Origin: Trichuris trichiura
Lineage: Eukaryota > Nematoda > Enoplea > Trichinellida > Trichuridae
Reading direction: 5' to 3'
Assembly: GCA_037903355.1 (NCBI GenBank)
Contig: JBAJFE010000005.1
Coordinates: forward strand, 496,001 to 560,000
DNA: 64,000 nt
Position numbers and translations under genes: made by a program
Notes under the pieces: model-generated
Databases searched by the model: none
The model's input: only the letters and a program-made list of their open reading frames with translations
Told to the model about the DNA's origin: nothing
Shown: piece after piece, positions 55,701 to 64,000 of the stretch
How positions within the stretch are numbered: the stretch's first letter is position 1
Layout: every line of letters starts with the position of its first letter

Positions 55701-56547
55701 CCGTTCCGGCACCGGCATACACATTGACCCATTGGGCACGCACGCCTGGAATGCCTTGATTGTTGGTCATAAAAGGTAACACCGGCTCTTCTTCGGTTAT
55801 TGTTGTTACGTTATGGTTTTAAGGTGGTGCCTATTTCCGCCCGAAGCGCCTAAGGAAATGGTCAAACTTGGTGTCGACGAAGGCGGTGTACATTGGTCGG
55901 AAGCGATTGGCTGGTTTCAAACGCTCTATCCTCGCACCCGATTGGCCACATGGCCAAGTCAGTTCAAGCCGGTACGCTGTTGACGACGACCATTGTAGTC
56001 GTACGGAATTGTATTGACGTCACAGGTGGAAGTGCTGCAAAAGCCGGGCGAGTTGATCTTTGTTCCGGGCGGTTGGTGGCACGTTGTCATCAACTTGGAC
56101 ACAACAATAGCGGTTACGCAAAATTATTGCGCCAAGTCGAATTTGCCAGTCGTTTGGCACAAGACGTTGCGCGGGAGACCAAAATTGGCCAACAATTGGT
56201 ATCGCGCTTTGAAGGTACCGCCGCTTCGTTATTCGCGCACACTGTAAGTGCTGCAGTTTTTTTCCCTTCCAACTTTGTAGAAGTATCGACCAGAAATGGC
56301 AGACATCTGCGATCAGGTCAACGTGTCCATTCCTTCGGGTATGCCATCGAGTAGCAGCTCAAACAGTAGTAGTAGCAGCAGCAGCAGCAGTAGTTCAACA
56401 GTGACTAGTGATAATGAGGTTCAATCAGATTTAAGTAAAATATCGTTTCAACGCAAGTACTGTCGTCATCGCAAGCGACGGCATTGTAGTCCAGTTGGCA
56501 GTGAACGAGCCTGCGAGTGCAGGAACAAGACAACAAGTCGCTCGTAA
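52720..56547 (+). CDS. JMJD6: JMJD6 bifunctional JmjC lysyl hydroxylase/arginine demethylase
   Basis: Nuclear Fe(II)- and 2-oxoglutarate-dependent oxygenase that hydroxylates lysines of splicing factors and has reported arginine demethylase activity. Seven exons chain in phase: 52720-52774, 52836-53038, 55362-55514, 55579-55775, 55824-55971, 56026-56214, 56281-56547. They give 403 residues, the human length. Clear blocks are [51 protein letters not shown], the iron ligands in [11 protein letters not shown] (HxD) and [13 protein letters not shown], and [13 protein letters not shown]. The acidic-free C-terminus carries a poly-serine run (about 56350-56400), as in other JMJD6 proteins, then a basic tail. 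Intron 2 is 2.3 kb and holds an antisense Clc-like gene and a minisatellite. Confidence 0.97.
53192..53906 (-). CDS. Clc-like (claudin/PMP22-related) four-helix membrane protein, nested in JMJD6 intron
   Basis: Two exons in phase 0 (53906-53619 and 53569-53192) give 221 residues. Four hydrophobic segments are visible: [20 protein letters not shown] near the N-terminus, [38 protein letters not shown] and [20 protein letters not shown]. The first extracellular loop has PWCYVEYK, a long Asn/Lys-rich stretch with [10 protein letters not shown], and Cys residues. The layout is that of nematode Clc-like/claudin-superfamily proteins, which act at cell contacts or as channel partners. Exact family membership rests on topology and loop pattern. 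It lies entirely inside JMJD6 intron 2 on the opposite strand. Confidence 0.78.
54190..55361 (+). repeat. Minisatellite of about 85-bp units in JMJD6 intron 2
   Basis: Fourteen copies of a unit containing CTGTACAGAAATTTGCATATGG begin near 54212, 54296, 54382, 54466, 54546, 54628, 54713, 54795, 54880, 54962, 55044, 55128, 55212 and 55285. Each also has a CTTTATCGCTTTTT stretch and a T-rich run before the CAG. The array ends directly at the acceptor of JMJD6 exon 3 (55361). The plus strand is nearly free of stops in all frames across the array, which gives misleading long open frames. Confidence 0.97.
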
Positions 56548-57022
56548 GCGTTTAACGTTCCATGTATCCATAAAATTTACGTAGCCTTATCGACGGTTGT
56601 CCGAGACGCTTTGCAATGGTGAAGTGAAAAATTTGCATATGATAATTTCAGATGTAAATAAACAGACGCAAAAGAAGCGACATGTTGCCCTCTGGAGTGG
56701 CGATAAGAGCGTTTGAATTCAAATTGCATGAATGATTTTCAGGTTCGATATGGTAGTTTACGCGTGATTAATTTTTTTAAAATGATATTCGTTCGCTTCC
56801 ATTCAAAATAGCAAATGGTAATGAGGCGTACTACCTTGGCCGTCTGTACAGTAATTACAGCGCGCTTTGACGATGGTTTTTCTGGAAGCGTGGGTCGTTG
56901 TTAACTTTGTTTATTTGCGAGTCAAGACAAGCGCTGAAGAATTGCCGTATACCGCTCGTAGCTATTTTTTGAAAAACAAGGACTTATTAGAGCTCAGTAG
57001 CAACTGCGTTGTCGTTATCTTA
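56548..57022. other. Convergent spacer between JMJD6 and the second Clc-like gene
   Basis: 475 bp holding the two 3'UTRs. No other feature is seen. Confidence 0.5.
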
Positions 57023-57717
57023 TTACGTACGATTCGGCGCCCTACCGTGTCCGTAGAGAATGGTGCAAGAGATAGCCGTGTTGAGAAAAGTCCACCAAAC
57101 GCCTGTCATTGCCATAATGACCGATGGGCCGCTATGATGACTGATCATGTCTGGATCTATGATGACACGTAATGTATTCAGTCCCGGCGTATTGTTCTCC
57201 CTATGGCCCGCAATGCAGACTAGCCCGCTGAGGCTTAGCATGAAAGCCAGCATGGACGACACGGTTACAATAACCAAAGAGCATCGTAGCTTTTTTGTGC
57301 ATCGACTTCGAGCCATGATCGCTGCAAACCAAGCCAAGCAGAAAAGCAAAGTTACTATGCTACTAATTAGCAAGATGGTGCCGACGAGGTCGCCTCCGTT
57401 TAGAGCCTAAAAATGAAACATTTTCCAAGTATGGATGTTCAGCCGAACGTTTCTTATCTTTTCTCTTTTTTTCTCTCTCTCTCTCTCTCTGTCCGTACCT
57501 GCCATTGGGTGGTGCAATTGCTTTGGTTGAATATTCGAATGCAAGTTTTTGTAATGCCGACTTCGATTTCGATTTGCGCCTCGACGAACTTGATCCACGG
57601 CGTCAGGAAAACTGACAAGGCGATCAGAAGTGCCGACGTTAGAGTGCCGAAAGCAAACGCCCATTGAAGCACCAACTGTTGCGTGCAACCGACGGGTCGT
57701 TTTCGCGGGAGCTTCAT
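57023..57717 (-). CDS. Second Clc-like (claudin/PMP22-related) four-helix membrane protein
   Basis: Two exons in phase 0 (57717-57499 and 57406-57023) give 200 residues. The hydrophobic segments are LVLQWAFAFGTLTSALLIAL, then ILLISSIVTLLFCLAWFAAI, LVIVTVSSMLAFMLSLSGLV and VIMAMTGVWWTFLNTAIS. The first extracellular loop reads TPWIKFVEAQ...GITKTC, close to the claudin-superfamily W-G-C pattern. I start at MKLPRKRPVGC (57717). An upstream ATG at 57804 in the same frame is possible and would add a polar leader. A (CT)n run lies in the intron (57470-57490). It shares its topology and two-exon structure with the gene nested in JMJD6 3.1 kb away. Confidence 0.8.
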
Positions 57718-58819
57718 TGTGGTCGAATCCCGAATGGCTTTCCCGTAGCCGTCGCAGCGGTGAGTAGTTTGCTTTGGTGCAACAGCGATCTTATTGCAGA
57801 ACATGAAAAACTGTGAAAGCTGTTTTTGCGCCTCGTGAACTTCAGTTTGTCCAGTGATAGATCAGAAAAAGCGAGAAGCGTTAAATAGAGTCCCGCGTCT
57901 CCCCAGGTAGGCTTCATTTCAGTCACACTGTCAGCGCATGTATAGACCGAAAGCCTGCAATCGATGAGTGTGATCCAGCGGCGATGAGTTTGTTTAATTA
58001 ACTGAATGCATCCATCTATAGCATCTTTAACGAAAAGCTGCTTTGATAAATGAACAGTTGCTTTTCGCTATGGCTTTGATTAAAGTAACGAATCAAGGAT
58101 TTTCGCTCTCACCGTTGGTTGAAGGCGGTTCTGTACGTCATTAGGCACAGCCTGGGTGGTTGTACGATTGATTGATCGCTCTTTTGGGGCGAAAATCGTT
58201 TCTGGACGGCTTACGCAGCCAAAAACCTATGCGTTGAAATATTCATAAGTCGCTCCACGACGATAAATTTCAAATTGAATTATTCAGTGTTTACTTTTTC
58301 GTCCGAGTTGATTTGCCGAAACTTGATTAATTTCCATAATGAGACACATCATTAAGTAAAGAACCTTATTATCTCTTTGCTATCGTATTGATGTCAGCGA
58401 TCTGATCTTTCCATCAGCGTTTAAATAGTTAATATTGTTGTAAGCCCTCGAAGCATCCAACTTGTCAGTCGTGCAAGCAGCGCGTAAGCGCCATGTTTTG
58501 CATATTAACGCGTTTGAAATAAAGCTGCGACCCGCTGTTTCTTTTTTAAATCCATTTCGCGGCTTTATGCAAAGATGGTCTCCTTGCAAAGCTTGTTTTT
58601 AGCTACAGTCGAAGCTACTTTGTCCAAAAGTGATCTGAAAAATGAGAGTGCGGCGGGGTGGTTCATTTTTAGCTTATGAAATATTATTGATTAGCCATTG
58701 TCTACAACGCGCGAAGTCGATAAGCGAATAAGCTTCTTTAAGCAACCGCACGTTGAGCATTAGATTAATTCAAAGCCTTGAAACCTTCGACGCGTATCAA
58801 ATATGTTAATTTATGCGTT

Positions 58820-59398
58820 AATGGTAGCCTTTCTTTAAGCTCTGTCTGCAGCTTAATTAGCAAATCGTCTTTTAATTATTTTTTTCTGGATAACGCTAAA
58901 TCTTACCGTATCTTTGCGGGTATTTTTGTTTTTTGTTCTAATTTACCGATTTCATCTTTTGGAGGTTGCTTCCGAAGAGGCAAGAAAAGCTTTTAGCCAT
59001 TTCGCTACGTAGAAGGCGTAGCATGGCACCAAGATTTATTTACTTCGTCTTTGCTCTTTCCTTATCTTGAATATCTTTATTCAGTACCGTACGGTATTTA
59101 ATGTTGAGCTGTAACTTCCTTGGTAACAGTTTCCTACTTTCATGTTTTTTCTTTTCTACGCGAATGTCCTCTTATGTGCATTCGGTCATCGTGAGCCGAC
59201 TGTCTAAAGGAAAAACTGCCTTGGAAGAAACGAGGCTGTCTAACCTGCAAATCATTTATTTTTTTCAAATTTTCAAACTATGATTTTATAGAAAACCGTA
59301 AGTAATGTTTTTTAGGGAAGCGCGGCTAGAGTATCTGCTCTCCTTATGATCCCTTCGTCTTTGTTCTACTCAGTAACAAGGTTTTCAATTTTTAAAAT
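58820..59398. repeat. Duplicated block, copy A (without MITE)
   Basis: About 580 bp that aligns by eye with 59399-60270. Shared phrases in the same order include CTGTCTGCAGCTTAATTAGC, TTTTTTTCTGGATAAC, TTTAATGTTGAG, GGTAACAGTT, ACTTTCATGTTTTTTC and AACCTGCAAATCATTTA. It carries no conserved frame. Confidence 0.85.
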
Positions 59399-60270
59399 GG
59401 TGGCGGCCTTTCTTTAACAAGTGGACTGTACTTCTGTCTGCAGCTTAATTAGCAAGCCGATTTTTCATTAATTTTTTTTTCTGGATAACACTAAAGCTTA
59501 CTGTATCTTTGCCGATACCGTGTTTCCCCTACAGTAAAACCGGGTCTTATATTTATTTTTTTTCGAAAAACATGGCCGGGCTTATTTTCAGAGGTTTCTT
59601 ACATTCTCAGGTACCACACTCTACACTTGTTCGTTTATTTACGCGCAAAAGTCCATAAGAAACTTAATTTTAAAGGAAGAAGAATGTCGCAACTGGGGCT
59701 TACTTGCAGGGCAGCGCTTATACTAAAGTGCACCTTAAAAGTAATTCTAGGGCGTATTTTCAGAGGAGGTCTTTTTATAGGGGAAGAACACTGTATTTTA
59801 GTTTTTTCTTCTAATCTACCGATTACGCCTTTTAGATGTTGCTTCCAAAGAGGCGTGAATAAATTATATCCATTTAGCAATATGGAAGGCATAGCAAGAA
59901 ACTGAGTTTTACTTTCTTTGTCATTGCTCTTTTTGCATCCTGAACATCTTTATTCATTACCGTACCGCATTTAATGTTGAGTTGTAATTTCTTTGGTAAC
60001 AGTTGCCCACTTTCATGTTTTTTCTTTTTCTACGCGAATTTCCTCTTATGCGCATTCGGATATCGTAATCCAACTGTCTATAGGAAATTGCCGTGGAAGA
60101 AACGAAGACATTTAACCTGCAAATCATTTAGTTTTTTTAATTTTCAAACCATCACCTTTTAGAAAGCCTTAAGTACTGTACATTAGAGAAGCGCGACTGG
60201 ACTATCTGCTCCCCTTATATTCCGTCCATCTCTACTCAACTCATTGACAAAATTTCTAAATCTTAAAAGC
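59399..60270. repeat. Duplicated block, copy B (with MITE)
   Basis: The second tandem copy of the block at 58820-59398. It is longer only because a 276-bp element is inserted at 59518-59793. Outside that element the copies keep the same order of motifs with many substitutions. Confidence 0.85.
59518..59793. mobile_element. Mariner-like MITE with TA target duplication
   Basis: The ends are inverted repeats: CCGTGTTTCCCCTACAG on the left, and CAGTGTTCTTCCCCTATA reading inward from the right. TA flanks both sides (59516-59517 and 59794-59795). The paralogous site in copy A has a single TA at 58921-58922 and no insert, so the borders are directly defined. Internally it contains two motifs of the form GGGCTTATTTTCAGAGG / AGGGCGTATTTTCAGAGG. 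It has no coding capacity. Confidence 0.88.
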
Positions 60271-61582
60271 AACGATTCGTACCCTCTCCACGTTTCACTA
60301 CAGTATTGCTGCTTATTGTTTTCGTCGCAGCTGACCACTGTTAACCATATATGGCCAATTCGCCGTCTTAGACTGCGCTTTGCAAAGCCGCGACGAAGTT
60401 GCAATTTAAATATATGCAAATTATTTGCACCGAGCAAAAAGCTTAGCGCGACGCTATTGCATAGATGTCCCACTTTAATCGATGCTATGCTGTTCAAAAA
60501 CGAGAAAAAAAAACATGAACAAGCACGCGGGAAAAATCATTTGCATCAAAACGGAAAGACGACGTCAGTCGGTCTGCGTGTCGACCAGAAAAATCTTTTA
60601 CATACGTACACTAAGCTCGGCGCGTCGCGACGGCGCGAGCAAAAAAGAAAAACAAATGTGCATTTGCTAAAACGACTGTTGGGCAAATACGCGGCATTCT
60701 GACACCCGCCGACCTACATGTCCGGCAGCAATTTAAGAAGAAGAAAAAAAAGCAAAATATTGGCTACGACAGCATTGTGCACTTGACACTTTGATCGTCA
60801 TTATCACAGGTAAGAGAAAGAAATAAAAACTTGTCTTTCCTTTTGACAGTATTACACGTCCACAAAGCTTGCATTGACGTAGGCATTTTTAGGGTGCACC
60901 GTCGGGCACGAACTCTGTCTCTGTTTATGAGAGAGAGATAACAGAAATGTCTAAGTAGTTTTCAACGTGAACAGCAGCTGTCGCTTCGTCGTCGTCATCG
61001 TCGTCGTCCTCGAAAAGAGATAAGCGACAGCGGCGGGTAAACGAGAAACGCCGTTCGAAGACGAGGCAAAGTACTATCTGCGAACGTGAGACATTACCCG
61101 CGGCGAGATAAGTAAAGGAGAAGACGAAAAGAAAAACAAACACAGAACGGGTGCTCCTGACATCATGCACAATTTGGGCAGTTCTTTGAACCGGATGATA
61201 CTTTTGAATCTACGACGACAAAAAGAAATGTCATAAGCTAAAACAAAAGAAAAAAAAGGGTGTGGACAGGCTAACGCGTCCCTTTGGAAGCAAATTTAAA
61301 GAGGAAGAAAAGTTGAGAGGAAATAAGCGCGCTTCTACAAAAGAAAAAATAATCTGAAGACTAGACTAACGTTGAACAAACAAAACTTTACCTAACGAGA
61401 GAGAGAGAGAGAGGTTTACCACAAACTATTTTCGAGATGGCCAATGACAACAAAACGGAAAGAAAACTGATGATGATGATGATGATGACGCTGATGGATG
61501 GACCCAAGGAATTATTTAAAATTAAAAAAAGAAAAAATGAAATTTTAAGTAAACGCGGGAAACTGAATCGTAATTTCATTTG

Positions 61583-63736
61583 CTAATTATTTGCCACCGG
61601 TACGTGTTCGCCAGCCTCGGAACTGTCCGCTCCCGCCGATTCGGTACTTGCTTCACCTTCTACGGCATTTTCGCTGCCGCCGTTTGTATGCAGCTTCGCC
61701 ATCTCTTCGCACACGTCCATGAAGTAATTGCGAAAGCGAATCCACCCTTTCTCCGGAACTGATATTACGCTGCGAACGTCAGCTCGAACCTGCGATGAAA
61801 AAAAAGTCTCAAACGATTGGAACAACGTGTTTTGTTGAAGCAGGCCACTTCAGAGATACGCATGAATACGCCTCGACGATTCTGACGAACATCGCAGTAG
61901 AACACTTTGTTGTCTGTGCGAATACGAATGCTTTCCGGCAGAGAAGCTTGACTATCAACAATATCTACACGACAGTGGACGCAGGTGATAATGACGTCAG
62001 CCAGCAACAACAAGGACTACACTTACCTTTGCCGTAAGTGTCCAACAGCTCGTCCAATGCTTCGCGCAATTTCTGCATTCCCTCGGCCGGAATGGCTATC
62101 TGGGATCGCGGACCTGGCAATCTGGACACTGTTTGGGTAACCTGCAAAATAGTCATCGTCATTTCAAAAGTGCTTTTAAGAAAAAAGGTGAATCCGCCCG
62201 GCAGCTACCATTGCGCGCGCGCGCGAGTACGCTCAGGCTTGTTTCAAAGCAAAAAGTCGAACCCGCAACCAGGCGGGACCCACTCCAAAGCTTTCGACGC
62301 TTCCGTACACCTCGAAAGCGTTCAGCCGGTTTTTCGTGATTACAAATAAACTTTTTTTTTCACTTTTACGCATTCCAACTTTTCAACATTTCCAATTACG
62401 TTAGAGTGGTGAAAGAAAAAAACGGCTTACCCGTAGGAACTTTCCACGGCTGTTTTCCTTAAAGTCCAAATAATATCGACGGTTCTCCTGATAGATCACG
62501 TCCGATTTCAGGAGAGAACTTGGCCCGTTTTGCTTTTTGCCTTCAACCGCTTCCGATTCTTGATTTGTACCTGCGCATCAATAAACTCTGATAGTAGAAT
62601 GCGGGAATTCGTTAACTCGCTGTTCTCGACGAACAACAGCGTAGAGTCAATTGTTCCGCGAGCCCACGCGCCCTAGGAGACGGGACTGCGCATTGAAACG
62701 ACTATTGCGCTATCACAAAACAGTCTTCCATTACGCTATTCAAAGATAGGCGGGTATAATCAAGTTCAAACAATGTTTGCGAAAAAGTGCATATACGTAA
62801 CTGTCAAAAAGTGATAGTAGACAACTCAAAATTGCAGAGTTTTAGACAGTGCAGCTGTTAAGGGCTTTACAATTAAGAGAACAATTTTTTTTAATTCTCA
62901 ACCTGCAAACGCAATTGTAGAAACCGCGCCCCGTCCCTCCCATCATTTATGCTCAACAAGTACGTCTGCTGGAACGAGGAGAAATTAACTTGTTTATACG
63001 CCTTACCGCTACTCCATCAAATGTAGTTGCGTAACGTCAAGAATCAAAAGTTTTCGATTTATCATGGCAGACGGAGGCAGCGTTAGTACACACGCGTCGG
63101 GCAGAATAGGACGTCAGCATGAGTAACCTGCGCATACCTACAGTAGCCATTCAAAAATTTAAATCAAGGCAGGAACGAGATAGTTTGACTATGTCGGGTG
63201 GTAATTCAGTTTCGGCGGCATTTTGGATATTAGGCGGACAAGCTGGGCAAACTGTTACGAAAAAAGAAGCGCTGAAAGCAAGAATGGCTTACCTATTTCT
63301 TTGTAGTAATTTTCCATGTTGATTAGACGTTTCTTGAATTCGCTGACAGCTTTAACGGACATGAAAACGCGACTTTTGCGCCCTCCAACGCCGACCTGAA
63401 TATTGGGGAAATTGTTGAGGCGTTATTGGCAAGGTGGGTACATGTTGCAACCTCGGCAATTTTCATGAATCTTCCCCGACGATTTTGCTTGACGTCAATA
63501 TAAAAACGCTTCGATTGAATTTGCAGCATACGAGAAGCTAACTCCTCTTCATCTCGAACGACTCCTTCCGCTGGTGATTCTGAAACAAAGCACCTATTTT
63601 AAAGTGCGATCAGTCTACTTTTCAGTCGAAAGCAGCATCGATTCAACAATGACTGCTGTCGTCGTCGATTCGAAGAAAACGCAAAAGGCGTGGAAGACGT
63701 GTGAGAGAGAGACAGAGCAGACTTACCGTCCGCCAT
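61583..63736 (-). CDS. PURA: Pur-alpha-like single-stranded DNA/RNA-binding protein
   Basis: Purine-rich-element-binding protein of nucleus and cytoplasm, with roles in transcription, replication and mRNA transport. Seven exons chain in phase: 63736-63727, 63579-63452, 63395-63293, 62570-62431, 62141-62027, 61964-61827 and 61782-61583. They give 277 residues. Three PUR repeats are visible: [20 protein letters not shown] with [37 protein letters not shown] with [20 protein letters not shown]; and [20 protein letters not shown] with [20 protein letters not shown]. The tail is acidic and rich in Glu/Ala/Ser. The start exon encodes only MAD plus one base. The last acceptor (at 61783) was chosen by phase, and a stronger-looking CAG seven bases upstream on the minus strand breaks the frame. 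Confidence 0.94.
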
Positions 63737-64000
63737 TGAGATTGGTAGAAAAGGCAGACGGCCAGCTGAACAACGTTGGGGACAATAGAGTTTCAAAACC
63801 AACCACCAGAAGCAATCTGGTACACCTTTGTTGCGACACAAGCCACTTACCAGAAACGACCTGTAAATGAATGAACGTAGCTACAAGCATAAACGACGAG
63901 TACGCTCATATGGGCACGATGCTGTTGCTCAACGACGGGGGTCACGGGACATTCTGTACAAATCGTTCATAGCGTCTTTTAACGATGAATTGCGGCGATA
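63737..64000. other. Upstream of Pur-alpha gene, nothing recognised
   Basis: 264 bp to the right edge, expected to hold Pur-alpha 5'UTR and promoter sequence. No motif was identified. Confidence 0.4.

Larger units (their letters stand above)
57718..61582. other. Intergenic region with a duplicated block
   Basis: 3.9 kb without a supported gene. Its main content is two adjacent diverged copies of a non-coding block (58820-60270), a MITE in the second copy, and simple repeats near 61397-61413 (GA) and 61470-61488 (GAT). The frames at 60244-60702 and 60925-61170 do not match any protein known to me. Confidence 0.5.

Overview
The window is from an animal genome, most likely a nematode. Nearly every gene is cut into many small exons by introns of about 45-65 nt with GT-AG ends. 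The products are typical metazoan proteins, and two genes (53192-53906 and 57023-57717) encode four-helix claudin/PMP22-like membrane proteins of the 'Clc-like' type that I know mainly from nematodes. I did not recognise a species. A clade I (Dorylaimia, Trichuris-like) worm would fit the mean intron size and the gene set, but that is inference.

Layout, left to right. GBE1 (glycogen branching enzyme, minus, 1078-3406) runs off the left edge and lacks its C-terminal ~100 residues. It is divergent from YIPF4 (plus, 4039-5762), whose first intron carries a perfect foldback element. YIPF4 converges on MEMO1 (minus, 6010-7623). A Cys-loop ligand-gated ion channel (minus, 9900-13722) follows, then 5 kb without recognisable genes, cytosolic malate dehydrogenase (plus, 18759-20140) and another 4.5 kb with no gene I can support. 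A bHLH-PAS gene that looks like HIF-1 alpha (plus, 24668-30405) has a satellite array in a 3.2 kb intron and is followed by an intronless ariadne-type RBR ubiquitin ligase (plus, 30780-32372). A PTK7/off-track receptor pseudokinase with seven Ig domains (minus, 34120-42586 or slightly beyond) is next, then EIF3M (minus, 43020-44318). An ANKRD11/12-like gene (plus, 45337-50295) has an intron full of ATT microsatellite and two foldback elements. RPL32 (plus, 51858-52523) and JMJD6 (plus, 52720-56547) lie 196 bp apart. JMJD6 holds a nested antisense Clc-like gene and a 14-unit minisatellite in one intron. A second Clc-like gene, a duplicated non-coding block with a MITE in one copy, and a Pur-alpha homologue (minus, 61583-63736) finish the window.

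The genes are a mixture of housekeeping and signalling functions with no sign of one pathway. The most unusual content is non-coding: a small family of foldback elements with a shared 38-nt asymmetric end and 11-14 bp target duplications (one of which duplicated a splice donor), a minisatellite whose every unit looks like a 3' splice site, a 35-bp duplication of a splice acceptor in PTK7, and a TA-flanked MITE whose empty site is preserved in a neighbouring duplicate. Exon borders were read by eye and checked by reading-frame phase. None has transcript support here.
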